Part shown: piece by piece, positions 1 through 9,582 of the stretch
Numbering within the stretch: position 1 is the first letter of the stretch
Layout of the letters: the number at the start of each line of letters is the position of its first letter
From: CAZJRB01 sp964547995
GTDB lineage: Bacteria; Planctomycetota; Planctomycetia; Pirellulales; Thermoguttaceae
Direction: 5' to 3'
DNA length: 56,622 bases
NCBI GenBank assembly: GCA_964547995.1
Contig: CAZJRB010000036.1
Span: 1-56,622, forward strand
The notes under the pieces: generated by a model
Told to the model about the DNA's origin: nothing
The model's database searches: none
What the model saw: only the letters and a program-made list of their open reading frames with translations
Position numbers and translations under genes: made by a program

Positions 1-780
1 ACCATGGCCGCGCATGACGTAACCCATTGTGGGCCAAGAGTTTACGACGCCGCACGAAGCGGAAAATCCCGGCGTCGCCCCGGGTCTCCGGCTGCCGTAA
101 GTCGTTGTGGAAGAAGGACTTAAGAGAAAAGGGTCCAGGGCCCTTTTGGGTAATTTAGAGGCTAGTACCCCATGTCACTTGAAACTGTCAGTACGATGGC
201 TCTCCGAAGCCGTCGACAAACCGCGTCGGCCTCGGAGGGCCAACGTACAAAATCAAATGCAATGGGGTACTAGGGCTGGGGGAATGGCGAATGATGAATT
301 GCGAATGGCGAGTGCAGGGGCGACAAATGGAGAATCATCGATTGCAGACTGAAAAGGTGTGTTTCACACACCCTGCGATTGCTGCCGCCGCGCAATTGTT
401 TCCCCGGAAGTCGACGGTTGCGAAAACAGCGCCGAGAGGCCGTGCCGCAAACTCCGATGACTACAGGGTTTACGCGACGACCTTCCGGAGCGCAGGTCGT
501 GCGGCAAAAAGGCGTGAAAACGACCACCCGGGAAAAACTCTTTCGCAAACCCTTGTTTTTACGGCAAATCCGCGGGAATTCTTTCCTCGAACCGCTGGGG
601 GTGGGAAAAAGGGAAAAATACATGGACGCCCGAAAACCGCAAGAAAACCCGTAAAAAAACGCCCTGCGAAGATGCCCAAACGACCTTCGATGGAAAAAAT
701 GACGTCTGGTGGCGAAAAATGCCTGAGAGTACAACAAGTACGATAGTCATTGCTCAAGCGACGCTTAGCGGGGAGATGAT
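1..780. other. left-edge spacer without a convincing gene
   Basis: No frame here gives a protein I can relate to a family. The longest open frame, about 291-746 on the plus strand, encodes a very Lys/Arg-rich sequence with no domain, no ribosome-binding site and a start inside a tandem repeat, so I treat it as non-coding. The last 20 bases carry a GGGGAG ribosome-binding site for the gene at 781. A heptamer repeat lies at 282-316. Confidence 0.5.
282..316. repeat. heptamer tandem repeat (GAATNNN units)
   Basis: Five consecutive 7-bp units are visible: GAATGGC, GAATGAT, GAATTGC, GAATGGC, GAGTGCA. The period is exactly seven although the units differ. Comparable 7-bp arrays occur in other spacers of this window. 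Confidence 0.75.
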
Positions 781-3285
781 ATGATTCGGGTATTGCCCAC
801 GGCAGGCGTGTTCGTCCTGGCAGTGATGGCCGCGCTGCCGGTCGTTGCCGGAGAACCGGCGGAACTCCGCGGTGCCGCTTCGCGAGAGGGCATCGTCCGC
901 GACTGGATGCTCCAGGATTACATGAATATCGCGTTGCCCGAGGAGTTGGAACGCGAGAAACAGCAGTGGCGTGAGAAGTATCTCAAGGCCCGCGAATCAA
1001 AGCCGGATGCGCCGGTGCTCGAGAAGCTCGCGTGTTTCGTCAGCGGGCGCGATGCGATCGTCGAGCGGCGGATGATCGAGCGGGTGCTGGAGGAACTCGG
1101 CGAAGACACGGGGCCAATCCGCGCCGAGGTCGATGCGATGGTCCAGTCCAAGGCGCCGGGCAGCGATCCCTGCTGGAAGCAACTCTACCTCCGCGTGTGC
1201 GAGTTGCGACGGGTGAAGCGGCTCAAGCCCCTTCTGGTACGCCACAAACGATTTGTCTTCAACCAGCATCGCCATATCCCGAGCAGTTGGAAATACACCG
1301 AGGGGCTCTCCAACGCCCACCGGTATCGCTTCTTTGCCGGGGGTTCGTCGATCAATGTGCTCGAAATGCAGGGCCCGTACGGCAAGGTCCACACCTTGCT
1401 CGAAGACCGGGGTGGCATGTTGCGAAACCCGGACCTCTCCTACGACGGGAAGCGGCTGCTGTTCGCCTGGAAAAAATCCGACCTTGCCGACGACTATCAC
1501 CTGTACGAAATGGAACTGGCAACCAGAAAGATCCGGCAACTGACCGAGGGCCCGCAAATCGCCGATTATGAAGGCGTCTACCTGCCCGACGGAAACATCC
1601 TGTTCAACTCGACCCGCTGCTTCCAGTCGGTCGACTGCAACTGGGTCGAGGTGAGCAATTTCTACCTGATGGACGGCGACGGCCGCCACATCCGCCGCAT
1701 CGGCTTCGACCAGGTCCATACGATCTTTCCCACGGTGACCGACGACGGCCGCGTGCTCTACACGCGCTGGGAATACAACGACCGTGCGCAGATCTACCCG
1801 CAGCCGCTCTTCCAGATGAATCCCGACGGCACCAACCAGCGGGAGTTCTACGGCGGCAACTCGTGGTTCCCGACGAACATCATCCATGGGCGCAAGATCC
1901 CCGGCTCGCGCAAGGTGCTGGCCGTGGTGACCGGCCACCACATGCCCGCCTACGGCAAGCTGGCGATCATCGACCCCGGGCGGGGTCGCCAGGAGGGCCA
2001 CGGCGTGCAGCTTATCGCCCCGGTCCGCGAGACCGAGCCGATCAAGATCGACAAGTACGCCCAAGGCGGAAACTGTTTCCAGTACCCGTATCCGATCGAC
2101 GAGGAGCATTTCCTGGTGACGCTCGCCTTGCCGACGCCGGACGGGAAGCTCGGCCGTTTCAACATCTATTTCATGGACACCGACGGCCGGCGGGAACTGT
2201 TCATCGAAGGCAAGGAGACCGGCCGCGGTGTCGGCTGCCGTCAGATCTTGCCGCTGGCGGCGCGCGAAAAACCGTTCGTGCGCCCCAGCACCGTCGATTA
2301 TCGGCGCAAGACGGGTACGCTCTACGTGCAGGACGTTCACGAAGGGCTCGCCGTACACGGGATCGCCCGTGGCACGATTAAGCGGTTGCGGGTGGTCGCG
2401 TTGGAGTATCGTGCAGCCCCGATCGGGAACCTGGGGCAACGCGGCCGCGGCGGCAATTCTTCCGTTACCACACCGATCGCCGTCGGCAACGCCTCGTGGG
2501 ACGTGAAGGTCGTCCTCGGCAGTGCGAAAGTCTACGAAGACGGTTCTGCGCTTTTCGAAGTCCCCGCCCGAATGCCCGTCTATTTCCAGGCACTCGACGA
2601 AAAGGGACACGCCGTGCAGACAATGCGGAGTTGGACCACGCTGATGCCAGGCGAGAACCAGGCGTGCGTCGGCTGCCACGAACACAAGAACAGCACGCCG
2701 CGGTCGAAGCCCGGTGTATCGCTGGCGATGAAAGCCGGCCCGCAACCGCTGGAACCCTTTTACGGCCCGCCGCGCGGCTTCAGCTTCCCGGCAGAAGTCC
2801 AACCGATTCTCGATCGCCACTGTGTCAAGTGCCACAACGACAAACGAGACAAGGACGTCCCGCTGGATCTCTCCGGCGAGCCGGTTCATCTCGCCAAAAT
2901 CAAGCGCAACTTCAGCCGGTCGTACCTCGCCCTGACGCACACCAAGGGAACCACCGGCGACTGGAACCACCCGATGGTCAACTGGATCGACTCGATGTCC
3001 GAGCCGTCGCTGCTGCCGCCGTACCACCGCGGCGCGGGTACCAGCAAGCTGATGACCCTACTGGAAAACGGGCACGAAAAAGCAAAACTCTCCGACGAAG
3101 AAATGGAAAAACTCGCCTGCTGGATCGATCTGCTGGTCCCCTACTGCGGCGATTACCTCGAAGCCAACACGTGGTCGCCGAAGGACCACGGTTTCTACGC
3201 CCGCGTCGCCGCCGGGCGAAAAGGCATGGAGCAGCAGGAGCGGGAGAGCATCGAGGCGTTGATCGAGCAGCATACCCCGCCGTGA
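781..3285 (+). CDS. HzsA-related PD40/di-haem cytochrome c protein
   Basis: The 834-residue product is predicted to be exported: residues 1-24 form a signal peptide. The centre (about 200-520) has PD40/TolB-like beta-propeller repeats with recurrent DG and YTRW-type motifs. The C-terminal third carries two c-type haem sites, CVGCH at 629-633 and CVKCH at 681-685. This order matches the planctomycete family named after the hydrazine synthase alpha subunit. Most members occur in non-anammox planctomycetes and have no assigned reaction, so a periplasmic redox role is inference. The ATG at 781 follows GGGGAG by six bases. A paralogue lies at 19790-22246. The gene is convergent with the sulfatase at 3470, and no hydrazine synthase beta or gamma gene is nearby. 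Confidence 0.85.
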   Translation: MIRVLPTAGVFVLAVMAALPVVAGEPAELRGAASREGIVRDWMLQDYMNIALPEELEREKQQWREKYLKARESKPDAPVLEKLACFVSGRDAIVERRMIERVLEELGEDTGPIRAEVDAMVQSKAPGSDPCWKQLYLRVCELRRVKRLKPLLVRHKRFVFNQHRHIPSSWKYTEGLSNAHRYRFFAGGSSINVLEMQGPYGKVHTLLEDRGGMLRNPDLSYDGKRLLFAWKKSDLADDYHLYEMELATRKIRQLTEGPQIADYEGVYLPDGNILFNSTRCFQSVDCNWVEVSNFYLMDGDGRHIRRIGFDQVHTIFPTVTDDGRVLYTRWEYNDRAQIYPQPLFQMNPDGTNQREFYGGNSWFPTNIIHGRKIPGSRKVLAVVTGHHMPAYGKLAIIDPGRGRQEGHGVQLIAPVRETEPIKIDKYAQGGNCFQYPYPIDEEHFLVTLALPTPDGKLGRFNIYFMDTDGRRELFIEGKETGRGVGCRQILPLAAREKPFVRPSTVDYRRKTGTLYVQDVHEGLAVHGIARGTIKRLRVVALEYRAAPIGNLGQRGRGGNSSVTTPIAVGNASWDVKVVLGSAKVYEDGSALFEVPARMPVYFQALDEKGHAVQTMRSWTTLMPGENQACVGCHEHKNSTPRSKPGVSLAMKAGPQPLEPFYGPPRGFSFPAEVQPILDRHCVKCHNDKRDKDVPLDLSGEPVHLAKIKRNFSRSYLALTHTKGTTGDWNHPMVNWIDSMSEPSLLPPYHRGAGTSKLMTLLENGHEKAKLSDEEMEKLACWIDLLVPYCGDYLEANTWSPKDHGFYARVAAGRKGMEQQERESIEALIEQHTPP

Positions 3286-3308
3286 GGCGATGGAGTGTGC
3301 AGGTTGTG

Positions 3309-3475
3309 TCCGAAATCCGAAGCTCGAAATCCGAAACAAATCCCAAATCCGAACGACGAATGTCTCAAACGAATTGAGGCTCGATTCAGGCGTGATGATC
3401 GAGGTTTTGAATTTCTGATTTGGGCATTCGTATTTGTTTCGGATTTCGGATTTCGAAATTCGAACTTTTCTATTT
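3309..3475. repeat. heptamer inverted repeat between convergent genes
   Basis: The left arm (3309-3358) is built of 7-bp units such as TCCGAAA, TCCGAAG, CTCGAAA and CAAATCC. The right arm (about 3417-3468) has the complementary units TTCGGAT and TTCGAAA. The two arms can pair into a long imperfect hairpin exactly between two convergent stop codons, so it could end transcription from both sides. That role is inference. Confidence 0.7.
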
Positions 3476-5356
3476 GACGTTCCCCAGCGCCCGTTCGAGC
3501 CCCCAGCGGATGTACATCGGGTAGTGCCCGCCGCCGCGGGATTGTGCGTGGATCTTTTTCATGGTCTCTTTGGCCGGGCGTGCCTTCTCGCCCAGGGCCG
3601 CGAGGATGATCGTGGCTTGGAGCCGGATGCGGTCGTCCTTGCTTTCGAGTTCCTTGACGATCACCGGTAGGCCGTCTTTCTCGCAGCCGGTGCGGCAAAG
3701 GGCTTCGGCCGCCGCGAGCCGGACGTTGACCGATTCGTCGGCCAGCGCCTTCTTGAGGGCCTCTTCCGCGGGTTTTGCTTCCGGCCCCAGCGCGGTCAAC
3801 CCGGTCGCCGCCCAGTAGCGGACGCCGGCATCGCGGTCGCCGAGCAGTTTCACCAGGTCAGGGCACGTCTTTGGGCCGCCGCCGACCAGTTCTGCGGCGT
3901 CGAGGATCTTTTCAATTTCGTATTTCCCTTTCTCGCGGGCCACCTCGTACGGCGAACCGCCCGCCACACGCCGGCACATCTCGACTTCGGCCAACAGGCC
4001 CGTGTCGCGGGTGTCGATCATCCAATCGCGCAACGCCGCCCGCAGCCGCTCGAGCGTCTCGCGGTGCTTCGGCGAGTCGACCAGATTCTTCATCTCGTGC
4101 GGATCGGCCTGCGTGTCGTAAAGCTCCTCCGGTGGCTTGGTCGGCCCCATCAGCCACGCGGCGTCGCCTTTGAGCTTTCCTTCGGCGGCCAGGCGCCGGA
4201 CCTCCTGGCGGATCGGCGTCCGCTCGGAGAAGGTGCTGTATTGCATCCGCGGGCGGTGCGGGAAGAAGTTGCGGATGTACTGGTAGCGCTCGTCGCGGAC
4301 CGTGCGGCTGCACTCGTAGACCTCGTCGACCCGGTCGCGGATCGCAAAGATGTACTTCCGCGGTTTGCCGGTCTTCGGGCCGAGAAACGCGGTGCCTTGC
4401 ATATAGTCGGGGATCTTCAAGTCGAGAAGGCTCAACATCGTCGGGGCAAAGTCGACGAAGCTGACCAGCCGGTCAGTCGCCGTACCCGGCTTGCCCGGGG
4501 CGAGATGCCGGTACTTCTTCGGGAAGTAGATGATCAGCGGCACGCGGATGCCCGAATCATGGAGCCAGCGTTTGTGCCGGGGCAACCCGGTGCCGTGGTC
4601 GGAATAGACGAAGACGATCGTGTCGTCGGCCAGGCCGTCTTCTTTGAGTTGCTTCAAGAGTCCGGCCGCCTGCTTGTCGAAAGCGGTCATCTGCGTGTGT
4701 ACCTGTGCCTGGATGCGGCGGACAATCGGCGTGTCGGGGTAATACGGCGGCAGCGGGACCTTGGCCGGGTCGTGGCGCTCCTCCGGCTTCAGCTTCGCGT
4801 TGATCTGGTCGAACTTCTGCTGCGAGTACCGGACCTGGCTCTGGTGGGTGGTCATGAAGTTGAACACGCTGAAGAACGGCTGCCCCTTTTTGCGGCCCCG
4901 CCAGTGGGCCTTGTTGCTCGACTCGTCCCAGGCGTTTTTGGGTGTCGTGAAGTTGTAGTCTTCCTTGACGTTGTTCGAGCAGTAGTAGCCGGCCTCGCGA
5001 AGGAACTCGGTAAAGCAGTGCATCTTCTTCGGCAGCGGCTGGAACCCGCGCAGGTGCTCGGTTCCCAGCGAGCTGGCGAACACCCCGGTAATTAAACACG
5101 ACCGGGCCGGCGTACAGACCGGCGCGCTGGCAAACGCCCGGGTATACCGAATCCCCTTTTCCGCCAGCCGGTCGAGGTTCGGCGTATACGCATACTCGTC
5201 GCCGTAGCAGCCGAGATGGGCGCTCATATCCTCCGCCGTAATCCAAAGCACATTCGGCCGGTCGGCTTTCTCGGCGGCTTGGCTGGGCAATTCCGCGCTG
5301 AACAGAACGGCGGCGACCGCCGACAAAACCGCGATCGTAATCGTGTGGCGTTTCAT
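3470..5356 (-). CDS. secreted sulfatase with C-terminal HEAT repeats
   Basis: The 628-residue protein has a signal peptide (1-27) and a type I sulfatase domain (about 33-480). The domain includes the metal-binding ED pair at 42-43 and the formylglycine site CTPAR at 81-85, where Cys81 would be oxidised by a maturase. It should hydrolyse sulfate esters of an extracellular polysaccharide; the substrate cannot be read from the sequence. The last 110-130 residues form HEAT-like helical repeats (for example around LLGDRDAGVRYWAA), an addition absent from most sulfatases that may bind a partner or scaffold. The ATG at 5356 begins a good signal peptide (MKRHTITIAV). The gene is monocistronic, convergent with the HzsA-related gene, and followed upstream by a 600-bp spacer with a mobile repeat. 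Confidence 0.9.
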   Translation of the reverse strand: MKRHTITIAVLSAVAAVLFSAELPSQAAEKADRPNVLWITAEDMSAHLGCYGDEYAYTPNLDRLAEKGIRYTRAFASAPVCTPARSCLITGVFASSLGTEHLRGFQPLPKKMHCFTEFLREAGYYCSNNVKEDYNFTTPKNAWDESSNKAHWRGRKKGQPFFSVFNFMTTHQSQVRYSQQKFDQINAKLKPEERHDPAKVPLPPYYPDTPIVRRIQAQVHTQMTAFDKQAAGLLKQLKEDGLADDTIVFVYSDHGTGLPRHKRWLHDSGIRVPLIIYFPKKYRHLAPGKPGTATDRLVSFVDFAPTMLSLLDLKIPDYMQGTAFLGPKTGKPRKYIFAIRDRVDEVYECSRTVRDERYQYIRNFFPHRPRMQYSTFSERTPIRQEVRRLAAEGKLKGDAAWLMGPTKPPEELYDTQADPHEMKNLVDSPKHRETLERLRAALRDWMIDTRDTGLLAEVEMCRRVAGGSPYEVAREKGKYEIEKILDAAELVGGGPKTCPDLVKLLGDRDAGVRYWAATGLTALGPEAKPAEEALKKALADESVNVRLAAAEALCRTGCEKDGLPVIVKELESKDDRIRLQATIILAALGEKARPAKETMKKIHAQSRGGGHYPMYIRWGLERALGNVK

Positions 5357-5953
5357 GGTTGGCTCCCCAGGATCAAGTTTCCTTCACGATAGACACAAGA
5401 CATTGTACCGGAGCTGTGCCACGCTGCAACAGGCAGCGTGCGAAGGACTGTCCAGGCCCGAAAACGAACCTTTTCCATCCGTCTACCCTATTACTATTGC
5501 TGCTCAGGAGAACCTGTGCGCCGAAGTCCGACTTCAACCGGGGGCATCGGGAGTCCTAACAGCCCGTTGAAAAAGTCGGGGTCTGGTCCAATTTTCGGCA
5601 AGACAGCGTGTTTTTCACGTGAATCGTTGGCCGAAAACTTGGACCTGACCCCCTCCTTCCACTTCAACGGGCTGCTAAGCTAAGCGTCTTGTCTGAATAG
5701 TCAAACTTGTAACGAGCAAACTGATTTTGATATCCTGCAGCACTCCCCAGCCGCAATCAATCCAAACTCAACTGCTCCAGCGAAGTGCCAACGCGGATTT
5801 GTGGGCCGTTGTTCAGAGAGAACTTGCGGGTTGCGTTGAGAATGACCTCGCGACCATTGCGGAGTTATGGCCCCCTCCTTCCCCCTCTACGGGCACAAAA
5901 ACCTGCGACTTGAGTTGACCAGGGTGACATGCGGTAGCAGTTCACCGATGGCG
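5357..5953. other. 600-bp spacer, no gene seen apart from a MITE-like repeat
   Basis: This stretch separates the sulfatase start from the end of the TPR gene, both on the minus strand. Its only clear structure is the inverted-repeat element at 5560-5674. The small plus-strand open frame at 5727-5918 has no ribosome-binding site and no recognisable domain. Confidence 0.5.
5560..5674. repeat. 115-bp MITE-like inverted-repeat element
   Basis: The ends CAGCCCGTTGAA (5560-5571) and TTCAACGGGCTG (5663-5674) are perfect inverted repeats. Inside them GGGGTCTGGTCCAA and its near complement TTGGACCTGACCCC extend the pairing. There is no coding capacity. The structure fits a non-autonomous element mobilised in trans, possibly by an IS200/RAYT-type enzyme; that link is inference. 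Confidence 0.65.
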
Positions 5954-8500
5954 CTACCGGCATTCCTTCAGCAGCGTCTCGAACTTCGCCTTCATTTCCC
6001 GGCCGCCGAGGTTGGGATGGAGAAGTTTGAGCAGCTCGATCATCTTGGCCGCTTTCTGCCGGTTGCCCAGCCGATAGTGCAACAAGGCCAGGTTGTACTT
6101 TGCGAGGAACCATCTCGGGCTTTGCGGGCGGGACTTCTTCTCTATCTCGCGGCACTTCTGCACCGCCAGCTCCAGCGATTCCCGGTCGTTCCGCTCCATT
6201 AACAGGCGAAGGTATTCCTCCTGGACGTCCCCGCTGTTGGGAAAATCCTTGGCGAGGGCGTGGTAAGCTGCCAGGGCATCTTCGTGCCGGCCCGTCTCGG
6301 CGAGCACCTTGGCACGGACCCGCTCGATGTTGCGCCGGTCGGCCGCGCTCAGTTCGGATTCCCGCTTCATCACGAGGTTGATGGTGTCGAGTTGCAGCTT
6401 GGCCAACTGGTGGCGGATTTGCGGCGGGGCTTCCCCGGCAACGCGCCCGAGCCCTTCCAGGAGCGACAGGAGTTGGGCGGTCGGCCCGGCGGAGATCTCG
6501 GCCAGCACCGCGGCCGCTTCGTTGGCTCGCCCCTGGCCCGCCAGCGAAAAGACCAACAGCGCACGGGCCGCCGCGATCCAGTCGGGCGTTGCGTCCGCAC
6601 TGTTTTGCAGCGCCGTGGAAAGGACCTGCTGGGCCTCGACGTACCCGGTTGACGTGAAATTCAACCGCAGCCGCGCCGATTCCAGGGCCGCGAAACGCTC
6701 CACGGGGCTCCACTTCTGAGGCAAACGTCCCTGGGCGTCGGACATCAGCGACTTGAACCACTCGGCCCCGTCGCCGGCGATCTGGTCGGTCGGTTTCCCG
6801 GCGGCCTTCAATCCCCGGAGCCACGTCTGGTAGCATTGAGCAGCCGCTTTGGCGGCGTCGAAGAACTGCGGGCTGCCGCGCGGGATCGCCCTGTATAGTC
6901 CGATCGCCTCTTCCCACTGTTGGCCAAGTTGCCGCATCCGCCCCAAGAGAAAACGGATCTCATCGGCGCTTTGTGAGTCCGGCCATTTTCCTGTTTCAAG
7001 GTGCTCTTGCATCAACTGCTGGTAGAGCGCCAACTGCCGGTCGAACTCCTCTCGCGACGCGTACTCCTTTTTCAGGGCCTGCCCGGCCAGGTAAACCGCC
7101 ATCTGGTGGGCCTCCGCCGCCCTGGGGTTTCGGGGAAACGCCAGGGCCAGCTCGCGGAACCGGATCATTGCCAGGTCGTATTGCTCCTGCTTGTTTTTGA
7201 TGGCCGCGGCGATGTAGCCCATGTCGAAGGCATTGTCTTTGCTGCCCTGGGCGGCCGCCTTGGCCCGGGCCTTGTCATACATGCCGACCGCTTCGTCGAA
7301 CTTGCCGCTGCGGTAGAGGCTTTCGGCAACACGGACGAGCATATCGATGTTGTCGCTGCCTTCGGGCACCTCGCCGAAGTGTCCGCTCAAGAGCATTCCG
7401 GCGCGGCGGGTCCAGTAGGGGCCGTAGAGTTTTTCGATCTCTTCGGCCATGGCGGTTGCCAACTCTTCCCAATCCCTGGCGTCCTTGCCGGCGAACGGAG
7501 CACCGGCTTTTCTCGCTTGCGCCGCGGCGGTCAGTTGGATTTCGAGCCACGCCAGGTCCAGTTCCGGCACGGTGATGCCGTAAAGCTCCCGCGGTTGTTG
7601 CAGCATTTCGGTGGCGGGGGCCAATTGTCCCGCCGCCAGCAATATCTGAATGTGCTCGGCAACCAGTTGTAGCTTCACGCGGGGCGACGGTTCCAGCTTC
7701 AACAACGCCTCGGCCGCCTGGTTCCCCTTGACATACTCCCCTTGCAGCCGGTAGCACCGGATCAGGTCGATCCGGCTCTTGAAGCAGAGCGGATCGGTCG
7801 GGTCGAGGGTGACCAGGGGTTGGAGCAGCTTGATCGCCTGGCCCAGGGCGTTTGCCCGATCGGGGCTGTCGCGGCCGTAGCACTGTGCCTGGTTGCGATA
7901 GGCCCTGGCCGTTTCGTACCGGATCGTCTTCTGGAGTTCCGCCAGTTCGCCGACGGAGAGGATGCTCTTGTCGCTGCGCGGCAACTGGTTGCGGCGGCGC
8001 TGGAGCATGTCGGCCTCCTCCTGCGACCGGCGGAGCCCTTCGATGGCCTTCGAGAGATAGGAGCGAGCTTCTTCGAGCGGCGTCTTGGGGTCGGCCACCA
8101 GTTCCGATTCCTGACGGGCGAGTTCGCCGCGGGTCAGCAATCCCAAGGCCCCCTGCAATCGTACCATCGGAAGCCGCGGATTTTGGGGATACTTCCGGAC
8201 GAAATCCTCGATGGCCTTCCGGGCCCGGTCCCAGTAAGGGCCGCGCTCGGTGGACGATGAGCTAAGCGCCCGGTCCGACAGCGAGCGGGCCAGTTCGACC
8301 GTCAAGTCGGCCCGGCGCACGGGCGCCAGATCGGACCGCGTCAACTGGTCGCGGCAATACGCTTCGGCCAGCCGCGAAAGTCCCCGCCCACGCAGCCCGT
8401 CGAGGTACCGCTGCTCGGCCGACTGCCCGCCGGCTGTCGAAGACCATAGGGCAACGGTCAGCAACGCGGTCCCATACAGCAACGTTCGCGAGATGTGCAT
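5954..8500 (-). CDS. large secreted TPR-repeat protein of the ExbB/ExbD cluster
   Basis: The 848-residue protein begins with a signal peptide (MHISRTLLYGTALLTVALW). The rest is helical tetratricopeptide-like repeats, with typical segments such as RVAESLYRSGKFDEAVGMYD and LALLHYRLGNRQKAAKM. It probably acts as a periplasmic scaffold. It is the last gene of a minus-strand cluster with vWA, TPR, ExbB and two ExbD genes, so a role as periplasmic partner of that energised complex is plausible, comparable to YbgF/CpoB in Tol-Pal. I chose the ATG at 8500 rather than the GTG at 8536 because it directly starts the signal sequence. No enzyme domain is seen. Confidence 0.75.
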   Translation of the reverse strand: MHISRTLLYGTALLTVALWSSTAGGQSAEQRYLDGLRGRGLSRLAEAYCRDQLTRSDLAPVRRADLTVELARSLSDRALSSSSTERGPYWDRARKAIEDFVRKYPQNPRLPMVRLQGALGLLTRGELARQESELVADPKTPLEEARSYLSKAIEGLRRSQEEADMLQRRRNQLPRSDKSILSVGELAELQKTIRYETARAYRNQAQCYGRDSPDRANALGQAIKLLQPLVTLDPTDPLCFKSRIDLIRCYRLQGEYVKGNQAAEALLKLEPSPRVKLQLVAEHIQILLAAGQLAPATEMLQQPRELYGITVPELDLAWLEIQLTAAAQARKAGAPFAGKDARDWEELATAMAEEIEKLYGPYWTRRAGMLLSGHFGEVPEGSDNIDMLVRVAESLYRSGKFDEAVGMYDKARAKAAAQGSKDNAFDMGYIAAAIKNKQEQYDLAMIRFRELALAFPRNPRAAEAHQMAVYLAGQALKKEYASREEFDRQLALYQQLMQEHLETGKWPDSQSADEIRFLLGRMRQLGQQWEEAIGLYRAIPRGSPQFFDAAKAAAQCYQTWLRGLKAAGKPTDQIAGDGAEWFKSLMSDAQGRLPQKWSPVERFAALESARLRLNFTSTGYVEAQQVLSTALQNSADATPDWIAAARALLVFSLAGQGRANEAAAVLAEISAGPTAQLLSLLEGLGRVAGEAPPQIRHQLAKLQLDTINLVMKRESELSAADRRNIERVRAKVLAETGRHEDALAAYHALAKDFPNSGDVQEEYLRLLMERNDRESLELAVQKCREIEKKSRPQSPRWFLAKYNLALLHYRLGNRQKAAKMIELLKLLHPNLGGREMKAKFETLLKECR

Positions 8501-8618
8501 TTCCGTTCGTCGGACTGTTGATTTCAGAGTGAACACGTGTCGATTTCAGAGCGAATATGCGTTTCCCACAGGAACCCCTGCACGCAGTGCGGGGGCGTTT
8601 CCGCCACGCACCACCACT

Positions 8619-8681
8619 CAGTACTCAGTACTCAGTACTCAGTACTCAGTACTCAGTACTCTCAACTCTGGACTCTCAACT
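8619..8681. repeat. heptamer tandem repeat (six CAGTACT units plus variants)
   Basis: Six identical CAGTACT units fill 8619-8660. They are followed by the related units CTCAACT, CTGGACT, CTCAACT, still in 7-bp register. The array ends inside the stop codon of the ExbD gene at 8676, so it lies between two genes of the same cluster. Confidence 0.85.
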
Positions 8682-9122
8682 CTCTTCCACCGACGCCGCG
8701 AACTGAATTCGCGTCAACCCGACTTGCCGGCAGAGGTCGTACACGTCGATCACGTCCTCCATGGGTGTCTCCGGGGCAACGTCGAGGATCACCGGCAGGT
8801 CGCCCTGCATCTGCGCAATGGCGGCCAGCAGCTTATGGATTTCTTCCAGCCGATCGTAGACACGGTTGTTGATCTCCCAACTTGCCCGGCCCTCGCGCCA
8901 GAGAATCTTGATCCAGATCTCGTCCAGGTCCTGGAGTTCCTCGGGCGGCATTTCGCTGTCGATCGAGCCGGGCAAGGAAAGCCGCGTCGGCAAAACCTGC
9001 TCGGGCGGCTGGAAACTGGCCGTGCAGACGAAAAAAATCAGCAGCAGAAAGATCACGTCGATCATCGGCGCCATCTTCACTTCCAGCGGGCCGCGGCCGT
9101 GATGTTGAGCAGGATGTCGCAT
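8676..9122 (-). CDS. ExbD/TolR-type biopolymer transport protein (first copy)
   Basis: The 148-residue protein has the ExbD architecture: a short cytoplasmic N-terminus, one transmembrane helix with the conserved Asp of the PMIDV motif (MAPMIDVIFLLLIFFV), and a periplasmic domain. In the family this Asp takes part in proton flow through the ExbB channel. I chose the ATG at 9122 over the TTG at 9149: it lies eight bases after the upstream ExbD stop and follows AAGG. The two ExbD copies are only distantly similar, which suggests a heteromeric plug rather than a recent duplication. Confidence 0.88.
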   Translation of the reverse strand: MRHPAQHHGRGPLEVKMAPMIDVIFLLLIFFVCTASFQPPEQVLPTRLSLPGSIDSEMPPEELQDLDEIWIKILWREGRASWEINNRVYDRLEEIHKLLAAIAQMQGDLPVILDVAPETPMEDVIDVYDLCRQVGLTRIQFAASVEES

Positions 9123-9129
9123 GGGGGCC

Positions 9130-9582
9130 TTAGTCTCCGACGACGGCAAAAGTCACTTTCCAGATTTTCGATTGGGCGCACGCGACCATGACGGGCTCGA
9201 CGGCACGGTACGGCACTTTGCGGTCGGTGCGGATGCGGACCTCCATGAGCGGCGGGTCCCGCTTCTGCTTCTCTTTCTCGCGTTGGTACTCGTAGGCGAT
9301 CAGGTGTGCAAATTGCCCGGCTTGCATCCGTCGCCCCCCAACCATCAACTGCCCCTCCGGCCGATCTTCCGGAAGGACATTAACTACGACGCGCCACGTT
9401 TCGTCCTCCTCTTGCGTATCCTGACCGGTAGTTGCCTCGGGCAGATCCATCTCCATTTGGACCTCCTGCCGGGCAAGGTGGCTGGAGACGAGGAAGAAGA
9501 TGATCAGCAGGAAGACTACGTCGATCATCGGCGTCATGTTGAAGCCCAAACTGCCTCGCGACAGGTTGCTCGGCACGCGCAT
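9130..9582 (-). CDS. ExbD/TolR-type biopolymer transport protein (second copy)
   Basis: This 150-residue ExbD homologue has the transmembrane motif MTPMIDVVFLLIIFFLV with the conserved Asp, followed by a periplasmic domain (EDETWRVVVNVLPED and onward). Its ATG overlaps the ExbB stop in the sequence TAATG, a classic translational coupling, so ExbB and this ExbD are expected in fixed ratio. A longer in-frame extension to 10368 exists but only runs through the ExbB gene in another frame and is not used. Confidence 0.9.
   Translation of the reverse strand: MRVPSNLSRGSLGFNMTPMIDVVFLLIIFFLVSSHLARQEVQMEMDLPEATTGQDTQEEDETWRVVVNVLPEDRPEGQLMVGGRRMQAGQFAHLIAYEYQREKEKQKRDPPLMEVRIRTDRKVPYRAVEPVMVACAQSKIWKVTFAVVGD

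Noticed and set aside
291..746. 151-residue open frame before the first gene
   Set aside because: Very basic, no domain, no ribosome-binding site, and it starts in a tandem repeat.
997..3027. 676-residue open frame on the minus strand
   Set aside because: It lies opposite the HzsA-related gene and is a GC-rich shadow frame without conserved motifs.
781..3285. Anammox hydrazine synthase
   Set aside because: Only the alpha-like architecture is present; no beta/gamma subunits or other anammox genes are in the window.
8619..8681. CRISPR-like array
   Set aside because: Repeats are 7 bp without spacers; this is a simple tandem repeat, and no cas genes are present.
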